Notes under the pieces: generated by a model
Databases searched by the model: none
Seen by the model: only the letters and a program-made list of their open reading frames with translations
What the model was told of the DNA's origin: nothing
Origin: Thermoproteota archaeon
GTDB lineage: Archaea; Korarchaeota; Korarchaeia; Korarchaeales; Korarchaeaceae
Length of the DNA: 64,000 nucleotides
Assembly: GCA_026986575.1 (NCBI GenBank)
Contig: JALSOH010000004.1
Location: 186,001-250,000, forward strand
Reading direction: 5' to 3'
Made by a program: the position numbers and the translations under genes
In this document: one piece after another, positions 41,687 through 48,938 of the stretch
How positions within the stretch are numbered: position 1 is the stretch's first letter
Layout of the letters: each line of letters begins with the position of its first letter

Positions 41687-42819
41687 CTCAGGAAGAATAG
41701 AAGGACATTGTATATCAGCATTAGCGCGATAGGTGCTGACACGGCCCATGTTAGCTTGCGGGCCATCTCCTCATCGCCCAAGTACATGGTAAGTATCTCT
41801 GAGAGGACCAACCCTCCATCCAAAGGTAACATGGGCAGGGCATTGAGGCCAGCCAGTCCCAGATTGAACATTATCAGGAACCCGAATAGCTCTATCAGTT
41901 GGATCGCTATCCCGGTCGGCATAGGGACTATGGGGTCGAAGTAAGGCACCCTCGATAGCATCACCCCCAAGAAGGGTGAGCTTTGGTTGTCAGGCCTAGA
42001 TCCCAGCCTCACCCTGTAGGTGCCTCTATCAGTGACGACATCCACCTCCTGACCGGGTCTCAGCTTTTCAAGTGCCTTCACCAAACCCGCGAAATCCCTA
42101 ACCCTGTAACCATCTATCTGCCTTATGACAACTCCATCCGGGAGTATTCCGTAGGATGGCCCACCTTCTATAACCTCCTGAACATACACCCCAGAAGGAT
42201 GGGACATCCCTGGGAATATCGAGAAACCCGGGAATATTATCATGGCTAGAAGTAGGGCCACGAAGAATGTAGTGAAGTTCATGAAGATCCCCGCCGAATA
42301 AACACCCATCCTCTTAAGAGGCTCCAGCTTCTTGATTATCTCCTCATCTGGCTCGACAAAAGCACCTAACAGGACAAATAGAACGAAAAAAGCTATCTTC
42401 TTGATAGGAACCCCGAAGTACCAGCTAGCAGCGGCATGTCCAAATTCATGCACGGCTAGTATCACGAATATGGAGATCAGGAGAGGAGCGGATATGTCGA
42501 AGGTGACCCCTGGTATCACAGGGGCTATCTGGGCGACCTTCGGACCGAATAAAGTGTCTATGGTTATTTTGACGAGAAATATAAGAAATAACATGGAGGA
42601 GATCAGGAGAGCGCCGATCCCGACCTTGTATAGAGGACCGACGAACCTAGCCAGTCCTCCTATGATTCCTCTGAAGCTTTCTGGCTTGAAAGACAACTCC
42701 AAGTAGAAGACGCCTATCTTAGCCTTCTCTCCCCCGAGATAACGGTTCAATAAGAGGCCAACAACGTAGGCCACAGCCCAAAATATGAGGAAGTTCACTA
42801 GGAAACCTTGGGATATCAA
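41683..42819 (-). CDS. Site-2-protease family membrane metallopeptidase (M50)
   Basis: Intramembrane zinc protease that releases membrane-bound proteins by cutting inside a helix. The 378-residue protein has about six membrane helices, the zinc motif HEFGH (about 124-128) within a helix, a PDZ-like domain (VYVQEVIEGGPSYG...VIRQIDGYRVRDF, about 220-300), and LPLDGGLVLSE (about 337) carrying the third ligand Asp. Substrates are unknown. A candidate in the window is the membrane-anchored winged-helix regulator at 36599, by analogy with regulated proteolysis elsewhere (inference). It overlaps Nog1 by 4 nt. Confidence 0.9.
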   Translation of the reverse strand: MISQGFLVNFLIFWAVAYVVGLLLNRYLGGEKAKIGVFYLELSFKPESFRGIIGGLARFVGPLYKVGIGALLISSMLFLIFLVKITIDTLFGPKVAQIAPVIPGVTFDISAPLLISIFVILAVHEFGHAAASWYFGVPIKKIAFFVLFVLLGAFVEPDEEIIKKLEPLKRMGVYSAGIFMNFTTFFVALLLAMIIFPGFSIFPGMSHPSGVYVQEVIEGGPSYGILPDGVVIRQIDGYRVRDFAGLVKALEKLRPGQEVDVVTDRGTYRVRLGSRPDNQSSPFLGVMLSRVPYFDPIVPMPTGIAIQLIELFGFLIMFNLGLAGLNALPMLPLDGGLVLSEILTMYLGDEEMARKLTWAVSAPIALMLIYNVLLFFLS

Positions 42820-42825
42820 GACGGA

Positions 42826-43935
42826 TCAACCTTTCAAGAGGTGCGCCAAGAACTCCGCCATCTCATACACGGAAGGGAGTTTGACGTACTCATCCGCTGA
42901 GTGGTGATTACCTCCCTCAGGCCCCAGTATGACTGGCTTGATGCTGGCCATCTTGTAGAGGTAATTGGCATCAGAGACCGTCCTGTAAACATCCGTCTCA
43001 AGACGCCCTCCCAACACATTCTCTGCAACTTCTTGCACTTTCTTAACGAAGTCGTCGTCCTCAGGAAGCTCGTAAGGCTCCATGAAGGGAGTAGGCCTCT
43101 TCATTAAGGATATCTTGATTTTGGCCTTCAACTCCGGTGTTTTCCTTAGATGATCCATGAACTTCTTCCTTATAACACCCGGATCGTTACCGGGCGGGTA
43201 ATGCCTATCCAGCCTGACCAGGCATCTGTCCGGATGGGCCATCACTAGCTCCGGGGACTTTATACTCAAGGGAGCTACGCTACCACCTATTCCATCGACC
43301 TTGGGCAGGTCCACGGCCCATAGAATGATCTTGGCCGCTTCTATAACGGCGTTTATACCGGCCTCCTCAGTTCCAGGTGCTGCCAATCCCTTTATGTCGA
43401 CATCGAATACGAACCTGCCGAATGCTCCCCTGAAGAGCTTCTTATTGGTAGGTCCGGCAACAATGGCCTCACTGACTCGTGGAAGGATGCCACTCTTCAG
43501 GAGCTCGTAGGTCCCCCTGCTGAAACCCTCGGCATCGCATACAGCAGCAAAGACAACTCCCCTACTATCATCCCATTTTGAGGCAGCTATGAAGGCCTCT
43601 ATCATCGCAGCCAGCATTCCCTTGTCGTCAAAAACCCCCAGCCCATAGAGTTTGTCTTCTTCCAGCTCTCCCCAAGGATTCTTGGTCCAATTAGAGTATA
43701 TCTCGAATGTATCGGTGTGGGCAAGGAACAGCAAGTTATCCTGATCTTTCACGTTGAGGAAGGCCACGACATTACCTGCGCAGTCCTTGACCGGTTGGTG
43801 GACGACCTTGTCAGCGTACCTCGATAGAGTATCCGTTATATAGTAAACGGCCTCGCCTTCCCTGCCCCTCAAGCTCTTTATACCGACTAGATCTATCAGC
43901 AAATTGCGCGTCCTTTCCTGATCCGTGAGGCCCAT
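42826..43935 (-). CDS. M20-family peptidase-like protein with altered active site
   Basis: A 369-residue zinc-peptidase-fold protein related to ArgE/DapE/LysK. The first ligands are present (FLAHTDT, H73 and D75; FDDKG, D103) and so is the last His (GGNHHSADEY). However, the usual Glu-Glu pair appears as Ala135-Glu136 (CDAEG), so the general-base Glu is missing, and the E/D before PT appears as Gly161 (AGPTNKK), removing a metal ligand. It may be a binding protein or an unusual hydrolase. ATG at 43935 is preceded by GAGGGGGG; the ATG at 43950 overlaps the psmB stop. Confidence 0.8.
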   Translation of the reverse strand: MGLTDQERTRNLLIDLVGIKSLRGREGEAVYYITDTLSRYADKVVHQPVKDCAGNVVAFLNVKDQDNLLFLAHTDTFEIYSNWTKNPWGELEEDKLYGLGVFDDKGMLAAMIEAFIAASKWDDSRGVVFAAVCDAEGFSRGTYELLKSGILPRVSEAIVAGPTNKKLFRGAFGRFVFDVDIKGLAAPGTEEAGINAVIEAAKIILWAVDLPKVDGIGGSVAPLSIKSPELVMAHPDRCLVRLDRHYPPGNDPGVIRKKFMDHLRKTPELKAKIKISLMKRPTPFMEPYELPEDDDFVKKVQEVAENVLGGRLETDVYRTVSDANYLYKMASIKPVILGPEGGNHHSADEYVKLPSVYEMAEFLAHLLKG

Positions 43936-43946
43936 CTGATCCCCCC

Positions 43947-44543
43947 TCATGCCGCTCTCAGGGGGATATACAGCTGCCTAGCACCCGATTCGGTAATCAC
44001 CAGCAGGTCCACACCATCTCCTGACAAGGCGTCCCTCGATATGGCCTCCTTCATCGCCTTCTCAGCTAGAGAGAGGGCTTCCTCTTCACCCAAGTCCTCC
44101 TTATATTCCCTCTCCAAGATACCCGTGGCTATCTGAGCTCCAGTGCCTACAGCCGCGAACTTTTCCTCCATAAGTCCTCCGGCAGGATCTAAGACCAATA
44201 TCTTGGATTCTCCATCCTCTAAACCACCTACTATAAGCTCAGCGTAATAGATCCCCCTGAATCTCCCCTGATAGAGAAGCAGGGATAGCAGCTTGGCGAC
44301 ATTCGTGGGAGAAGCTTTCTTATCCAAATCCAGCTCATACAAGGTCATATTGAACTTCACGACATCGATCAACTCTTGGAAGTCGCCAGGGAGTCCGGCA
44401 GTAGAAATGCCGACCCTATCATTAACTAGGAATACTTTCTTGGCGGACTTGCTGAGGACGAATGTACCGTAAGATACTCTCCTGTCCGCCGCGAGAACAA
44501 CACCGCCCTTGAATTTCAAGCCCAGAGCAGTAGCCAGAACCAC
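43947..44543 (-). CDS. psmB: Proteasome beta subunit, PsmB1-type (probably inactive)
   Basis: Inner-ring 20S proteasome subunit of 198 residues. Fold motifs are clear: GLKFKGGVVLAADRRVSYG, AGLPGDFQ and SGDGVDLLVI. Active beta subunits mature to an N-terminal Thr (TTTVG); here the same stretch reads MVLATALG, with Ala at the Thr1 position when Gly5, Asp17 and Lys33 are aligned, and no propeptide. This matches the crenarchaeal PsmB1 type as I recall it (N-terminus ending ATAIG). GTG at 44543 follows GAGGGGTG; the frame upstream is the tRNA-Thr gene and is not coding. An active beta should be encoded elsewhere. Confidence 0.9.
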   Translation of the reverse strand: MVLATALGLKFKGGVVLAADRRVSYGTFVLSKSAKKVFLVNDRVGISTAGLPGDFQELIDVVKFNMTLYELDLDKKASPTNVAKLLSLLLYQGRFRGIYYAELIVGGLEDGESKILVLDPAGGLMEEKFAAVGTGAQIATGILEREYKEDLGEEEALSLAEKAMKEAISRDALSGDGVDLLVITESGARQLYIPLRAA

Positions 44544-44564
44544 TGTAACACCCCTCAAGTTAAA

Positions 44565-44642
44565 TGGAGCCCCGGGCGGGATTCGAACCCGCGGCCTCCG
44601 CCTTACCAAGGCGGCGCTCTAACCGAGCTGAGCTACCGGGGC
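44565..44642 (-). tRNA. tRNA-Thr (GGT), CCA encoded
   Basis: Acceptor GCCCCGG/CCGGGGC, D-arm GCTC/GAGC, anticodon stem CCGCC/GGCGG with loop TTGGTAA (anticodon GGT) and T-arm GCGGG-TTCGAAT-CCCGC. The discriminator is T (44568) and CCA is encoded at 44565-44567. The psmB GTG starts 21 nt after the CCA, leaving no room for a separate promoter. Confidence 0.96.
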
Positions 44643-44680
44643 CCACCTCAAACTGTATCCTGATCTCTTTATAAATGCTA

Positions 44681-46333
44681 TCAGGTAACCCTCCTAGCTC
44701 TTATGAGGGCCGTTAGGGAGATGATCGTGACGAGCATGATGGCTAGGTATGGGATGTACTCTAGGTAGCCATGACGCCTCTTGAGCTCGATCTTCACGCT
44801 CGTGATCTCCTTAAAATACCCAGTAAAGCTCGAGGAAAGGGTTGATACATAGATGAATAAACCCTCTTCATCTTCGTACCACTTAAAGTAAACGGAGGGG
44901 AGGTCTACCTCAACATAGGGAAGGAAATCCCCTTCATCAGGCAATTGCAGCCGAAGGTATATGACCGGAGTGGCCTTGGAGATGCTCACTCTGTACATGT
45001 AACCATTCCTCTCTATGATATAGGGGATTTCGTGGGATGCCAGGCTCAGGGTAGGATCACCCAGCAGGACCTCATAGGCCGCTTCTCTAGGACTTATCCC
45101 TTTCTCCGTGGCCTCCTTTATGTGCAAGTTGTTCACTGTCATAACAGCCTCTCCCAGCGTGCGGCCTGTTAGGACCATCATCAAGATGAGATCTGGATAG
45201 GAGGTACCTGCCTCAGATCCTATGCTGAACTCCACCCTTGTGGCTCCTATATATGCAAACGCCCCGGCATCTAGAAAGGAATAGGCTATGGAACTCTTGG
45301 GATCATCGAGATTTGGGAACCTCAGGGTATCGCACGACAAGGTGATCACTATAGCTCCCAACGGTCTAGCGGACCTCACTATGGAAGGTGTGATGACCAC
45401 GTTACCCTCAGTCTTCAGGGCCATGACGTAGGGGTTCCCGTGCAGGTTGAGATAGATGATACCATTTCTTGCTTCTCTGAGTATCTTAGCGGAATCTTTC
45501 GCCGTCAGGTTGGAATATCCTACATCGGGGTGCAGAATCTTCGTGCTCAATCCGTAGGATGATGCTATGAATTCCACTTTCCTAGCTAAAGGAAGATCCT
45601 CGACGAGGGAGATGCCTCTAAGCCTGTTGATTAAACCCATTGAAGCAGCATCGTCTGCGAGCAGCATTAGGAAGGGTGTAGCCACATCGGGGCCGGTCAG
45701 GACTCCTAAAGAGGTGTCTAGATACGGATCATCGTCTATACCGATTAGGAAGTCTATAACATTCAGGTATCTCTCATAGTTTCGGGAGGTGAGAGGTTTG
45801 GTCAATAAGATGACGTACCTAACCCCCTTCAAGAGTTCTCGGCTCAGTTGAACCGAATCTAAATCAATTAACTTAGCTCTTTTGAGGAAGGCTGCATAGG
45901 CCGCCAGTAAAGAGTAATTCGGACCATCCGAACTGTAGAACAGGACTGCAACCTCACTCTCCATAGAAGATAGCTCTTGGGATATGAGATCCAACTTCTT
46001 TAGGAGGGGTCCAAAGTCAGCTCCTTGGAGACCCTTCTCTTTAGAGTAAAGCAGGAGGTAGGCGAGTTCATGAGGAGTCATCTTTTCAGGGATAGCTTCA
46101 TAAGATCCAACTTTTGCAGGAAATCCCATCTCCCTGAGCCGATTGCTCGTATAGGAGGCGTTCCGGGCCACTACTATCCTCTCTCCCGGGCCCATCGAGA
46201 GGAAGAACGCTGAAGCCGACCTGTAGTCCTCGAAGACGTGAACTAGAGGAGGGCTACCCGTTTGAGCAGGTGTTAGGATCGGAACATCCGACATTACCAC
46301 CAGTAAAACGATGATGGGAAGGAAAGATCTCAA
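44681..46333 (-). CDS. Membrane-anchored gingipain-fold (C25-like) cysteine protease
   Basis: A 550-residue secreted protein: a signal peptide (residues 1-23), a large external region, and one carboxyl TM helix (YIPYLAIMLVTIISLTALI) followed by a short basic tail (RARRVT). The middle resembles clan CD/C25 peptidases: YLNLHGNP (about 298, candidate catalytic His), VITLSCDTLRFP (about 337, candidate Cys), SFLDAGAFAYIGATR (about 356), GRTLGEAVM and the closing LLGDPTLSL (about 433) typical of gingipain catalytic domains. Downstream are beta-sandwich-like strands. I infer a cell-surface protease; substrate unknown. It overlaps the small gene upstream by 4 nt. Confidence 0.72.
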   Translation of the reverse strand: MRSFLPIIVLLVVMSDVPILTPAQTGSPPLVHVFEDYRSASAFFLSMGPGERIVVARNASYTSNRLREMGFPAKVGSYEAIPEKMTPHELAYLLLYSKEKGLQGADFGPLLKKLDLISQELSSMESEVAVLFYSSDGPNYSLLAAYAAFLKRAKLIDLDSVQLSRELLKGVRYVILLTKPLTSRNYERYLNVIDFLIGIDDDPYLDTSLGVLTGPDVATPFLMLLADDAASMGLINRLRGISLVEDLPLARKVEFIASSYGLSTKILHPDVGYSNLTAKDSAKILREARNGIIYLNLHGNPYVMALKTEGNVVITPSIVRSARPLGAIVITLSCDTLRFPNLDDPKSSIAYSFLDAGAFAYIGATRVEFSIGSEAGTSYPDLILMMVLTGRTLGEAVMTVNNLHIKEATEKGISPREAAYEVLLGDPTLSLASHEIPYIIERNGYMYRVSISKATPVIYLRLQLPDEGDFLPYVEVDLPSVYFKWYEDEEGLFIYVSTLSSSFTGYFKEITSVKIELKRRHGYLEYIPYLAIMLVTIISLTALIRARRVT

Positions 46334-46671
46334 TCATTACCCCCGCATTCCTTCTTGAACAGTATCTGATACTGCAGACTGGTAAACCCGTAGTTTTGAA
46401 GCACCCTTTCCAAGTCTGAGGAGAAACGACACGGGATGGAGCAAACAGGCGTTCTCTTCACGTAATACGCTATGTATTTCCATTCCTGATCCTCATCATC
46501 TAGAAGATCTGCTAGGGACCCGAGCCTCCTCTTAGAGGAGAGCACAGATCTAATGAAGGCGAGAGTGAGGTCAACCACTAAATCTAACGACTTACCTGAC
46601 TTGAAACCTTCCCTCCTCGCAAGCTCCCTTACTGCAGAAGATATGACCTCCTCCAGTTTCTCTGCTGTCAA
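46330..46671 (-). CDS. Unknown 113-aa helical protein with Cys pair
   Basis: Not recognised. From TTG at 46671 (AGGTGT upstream) the protein is mostly helical (TAEKLEEVISSAVRELARREG, LVVDLTLAFIRSVLSSKRR) and has an acidic middle (DLLDDEDQEW) and a Cys pair CSIPCRF near residue 80 plus a terminal CGG. No signal peptide or TM segment. The frame continues upstream through tRNA-Gly, but that part is RNA. It overlaps the C25-like protease by 4 nt, so a functional link, such as regulation of its expression, is possible but unproven. Confidence 0.65.
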   Translation of the reverse strand: MTAEKLEEVISSAVRELARREGFKSGKSLDLVVDLTLAFIRSVLSSKRRLGSLADLLDDEDQEWKYIAYYVKRTPVCSIPCRFSSDLERVLQNYGFTSLQYQILFKKECGGND

Positions 46672-46691
46672 GACGCGACACCTGTATATTA

Positions 46692-46768
46692 TGGTGCGGC
46701 CGCCGGGATTTGAACCCGGGTCTCCGGCTTGGAGGGCCGGCATCCTGTCCAGGCTAGACTACGGCCGC
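46692..46768 (-). tRNA. tRNA-Gly (TCC), CCA encoded
   Basis: Acceptor GCGGCCG/CGGCCGC, D-arm GTCT/GGAT-type, anticodon stem CCGGC/GCCGG with loop CCTCCAA (anticodon TCC), T-arm with TTCAAAT. Discriminator A at 46695 and CCA at 46692-46694. The downstream protein start (46671) lies 20 nt after the CCA, as at tRNA-Thr/psmB. Confidence 0.96.
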
Positions 46769-46940
46769 CAGCTGTCTATGCTGCCTCTTGGATCTAAAAA
46801 CTTTAGCTCAGCGCCTGCGCTGGGGAAATCGCAAAATGAATTGGTAAATATATTGTAGAGAGTATGATATACTGTAAATAACTGGTTTAACTCTAAATGA
46901 AATCAGAAGAATCTGTCCATAGTAGTTTGTTATGATGCAG

Positions 46941-46964
46941 CGACCCCAGAGGATAATGGGGTCG
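46941..46964 (+). other. Stable hairpin upstream of tfb promoter
   Basis: CGACCCC at 46941-46947 and GGGGTCG at 46958-46964 form a perfect 7-bp GC-rich stem with a 10-nt loop. It stands about 30 bp before the BRE/TATA of tfb. It could be an operator or part of a small RNA; no T-tract follows, so it is not a typical terminator. The gap 46769-46990 otherwise holds AT-rich sequence without a gene I can support. Confidence 0.4.
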
Positions 46965-46990
46965 AGGGACCCGACCATTGATAAGTTTAG

Positions 46991-47008
46991 CGAAACTTTT
47001 ATATATGC
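46991..47008 (+). promoter_or_regulatory. BRE and TATA box of tfb
   Basis: CGAAAC (46991-46996) followed by TTTTATATATGC (46997-47008) is a textbook archaeal BRE/TATA pair. Transcription should start near 47026-47028, downstream of every ATG of the tfb frame. Confidence 0.75.
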
Positions 47009-47057
47009 ATATGGGGGTCTACACTTCGGCAATTTACTAAAGGGGTGGTGGGTTTTC

Positions 47058-48065
47058 CTGTCTCGGGAGAAGAGAGATTATCCTAAGGCTGATGAACTTT
47101 CCTCTCAGGAAGAGGAGGAGCTAAAGTGTCCCAGATGCGGGAGCACTAACATAGTGGAGGATCCTGAAACCGGGGATCTGGTTTGCCAAGATTGTGGTCT
47201 CATTATAGATTCAAGCGTTCTGAACTTCTCGAAGGACTGGAGGGCCTTTGATTCAGATGAGTACATGGAGAGGGCTCATGCTGGTGCTCCGGTTACTCCA
47301 TTAAGACCGGGCTTCGGTCTTGACACTGAGATAACTCTTACTAGGGGGCTAAGCAAGAAATCCGTGAACCAGTTGAAGAGGACCCAGAAGCATGTGGCGG
47401 ACTCCAAGGAGAAGACCGTGGAACCTGCCCTAAGGAAGATAAGAGATGCTGCCGAGTCTCTAAATCTACCTCAAGAGACTGTCGAGGATGCGGCCACTCT
47501 CTACAGGATGGCCGCACGAGCTGGACTCGTTAAAGGGAGGAGTATGGATGCCATGGTAGCCGCGGTCATCTATGCCGCCTGTAGGAGAACCGATGTTCCT
47601 AGGACCTTAGAGGAGGTATCGAGGTACTTCTCTCTGGAGGAGAAAGAGGTCGGGAGGAGTTTCAGGTTCCTGTTCAGGAAGCTAGGGATACAAATACCTC
47701 CACCGAAACCGGAGAATTTCGTATATCTCATATGCTCTAAGCTGAACCTCCCTGAAGAGATCGCGACACAGGCAATAAGGATAATCAAGATAGCCAAGAA
47801 GAACGGAGCCACAATGGGAAGAGAGCCGGTAGGCGTGGCCGCAGCAGCGGTCTACATGGCCTGCCAAGAGTTAGGTATACATAGGACTCAGAGAGAGTTA
47901 GCTCAAGCAGCTAACGTTACTGAGGTCACTGTAAGGAATAGGTACAAGGAACTCATCCAGAAGGCCCGCAAAGAATGGTTAGATGAGATAGGAGAGGAAC
48001 GATTGAACGAAATAAAGAAGAGAATAGCCGAGAAAGTGAAAGCAGCCTCGCAGGTGAAAGAATAA
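47058..48065 (+). CDS. tfb: Transcription initiation factor TFB
   Basis: Archaeal TFIIB homologue that recruits RNA polymerase to TBP-DNA. It has a zinc ribbon (CPRCGST...LVCQDCGLI, starting about 24 residues in), the B-reader/linker (DWRAFDSDEY), two cyclin-fold repeats (about 110-200 and 210-300: ATLYRMAARAGLVKGRS, AARRTDVPRTLEE-like; VGVAAAAVYMACQELG) and a basic end. The frame is open from ATG 46932, but the BRE/TATA at 46991-47008 puts the transcript start near 47027. No ATG, GTG or TTG occurs in frame between there and the ribbon, so I propose CTG at 47058, preceded by GGGGTGGTGGG. The exact start is uncertain; the gene is not. Confidence 0.9.
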   Translation: MSREKRDYPKADELSSQEEEELKCPRCGSTNIVEDPETGDLVCQDCGLIIDSSVLNFSKDWRAFDSDEYMERAHAGAPVTPLRPGFGLDTEITLTRGLSKKSVNQLKRTQKHVADSKEKTVEPALRKIRDAAESLNLPQETVEDAATLYRMAARAGLVKGRSMDAMVAAVIYAACRRTDVPRTLEEVSRYFSLEEKEVGRSFRFLFRKLGIQIPPPKPENFVYLICSKLNLPEEIATQAIRIIKIAKKNGATMGREPVGVAAAAVYMACQELGIHRTQRELAQAANVTEVTVRNRYKELIQKARKEWLDEIGEERLNEIKKRIAEKVKAASQVKE

Positions 48066-48105
48066 TCTTTTTATTCCCCCTTCAACGGCTCCATGGTGAG
48101 TGGGA

Positions 48106-48249
48106 ATGTATCAGTGCCTGAGGTGCGGTTACATCTTCACTAAAGAGGAGATGGAGGAATATTTCAAGGACTTCAAATGTCCGAGATGCGGGTACAGGAT
48201 CCTGAGGAAAGTGAGGAAAGAGGAACCCAAAGTGGTAAAGGCGATCTGA
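48106..48249 (+). CDS. rpoP: RNA polymerase subunit P (RpoP/Rpb12)
   Basis: A 47-residue zinc-ribbon subunit of archaeal RNA polymerase. It starts MYQCLRCGYIFTKEEM and continues FKCPRCGYRILRKVRKEE: two CxxC pairs 19 residues apart, then the typical Y-R-I-L/F-x-K-x-R end. ATG at 48106 follows GGTGAG. A T-rich CTTTTTATT at 48067-48075 may serve both as the tfb terminator and as a TATA for this gene. The signal peptidase start follows its stop by 1 nt. Confidence 0.9.
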   Translation: MYQCLRCGYIFTKEEMEEYFKDFKCPRCGYRILRKVRKEEPKVVKAI

Positions 48250-48250
48250 G

Positions 48251-48829
48251 TTGCCAGCCGATCAGGCGAACGAGTGGTTAACAAAGGAAATACTCACACT
48301 GGCCGTACTATTCCTGATCTTCTTAGCCTTTTTCAAGGTAGCCCTACCCCTACTGACGGGTGTGGACTCCCCATTTACCGTGGTGACATCGGGATCGATG
48401 AGACCCACCTTGGAGGTGGGGGATCTACTCATAGTGGTAGGCGCTGATCCTTACGATCTAAAGGTGGGGGACATAATAGTGTTCAGAGTCCCTTGGTCGA
48501 GCTCGCTAATAGTTCACAGGATAATCCGAATAGATATGAGCACAAACGGGCCAGTCTTTTACACTAAGGGAGATAACAACGCGCTTCCTGATCCTGGTTT
48601 CAGGACCCCTAAGGACATATACGGCAAAGTGGTTCTCAGAATTCCCTACTTGGGTTCCGCTCTGGAGCTGCTCCAGTCTCTTCCAGCCAAGCTGGCAATC
48701 GTCGGAATTATTGCAGCATATCTCCTATATGAGTATTCCAATATGTTAGGAAGAGGGAGTACCGATAATGGGTCGTATGAGCTTTACACAACCGAGCAAG
48801 ACGATAACTTGGAAGAAACTCGAGATTAA
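48251..48829 (+). CDS. Type I signal peptidase (S26B, ER/archaeal type)
   Basis: Membrane protease that removes signal peptides from exported proteins, such as those at 36599 and 44681. The 192-residue protein has an N-terminal TM helix (residues 13-35), the Ser motif TSGSMRPTLEVGD (about 46-58), the His motif VHRIIRI (about 87; archaeal enzymes use His instead of Lys), the Asp motif KGDNNALPDPG (about 103) and a carboxyl TM helix (about 148-165). TTG at 48251 follows directly on rpoP, an unusual partner. Confidence 0.93.
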   Translation: MPADQANEWLTKEILTLAVLFLIFLAFFKVALPLLTGVDSPFTVVTSGSMRPTLEVGDLLIVVGADPYDLKVGDIIVFRVPWSSSLIVHRIIRIDMSTNGPVFYTKGDNNALPDPGFRTPKDIYGKVVLRIPYLGSALELLQSLPAKLAIVGIIAAYLLYEYSNMLGRGSTDNGSYELYTTEQDDNLEETRD

Positions 48830-48892
48830 AGTGATTAGAGGCATCTAGTGGGAGATACAGGGGACCTCAGCGAGGAAGGTAACTGCCTCTCC

Positions 48893-48903
48893 TTTATATA
48901 TAA
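48893..48903 (+). promoter_or_regulatory. TATA box of tbp
   Basis: TTTATATATAA lies 36 bp before the TBP ATG at 48939, so the transcript should start near 48923 with a 15-nt leader. Weak inverted repeat GAGGCA (48838-48843)/TGCCTC (48884-48889) flanks its upstream side. Confidence 0.7.
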
Positions 48904-48938
48904 CGGGTCACCCGGATAGTAGTGAAACGGGGAAAACT

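Noticed and set aside
44544-44609. N-terminal extension of the proteasome beta frame
   Set aside because: The extra codons are the tRNA-Thr gene read in another sense; a strong ribosome-binding site stands directly before GTG 44543.
46672-46743. N-terminal extension of the small protein at 46330
   Set aside because: It translates the tRNA-Gly gene (yielding the RNA-derived peptide GDPGSNPGGR), so it is not coding.
46941-46964. Hairpin as an intrinsic terminator
   Set aside because: No T-tract follows, and archaeal terminators rely on T-runs rather than hairpins.
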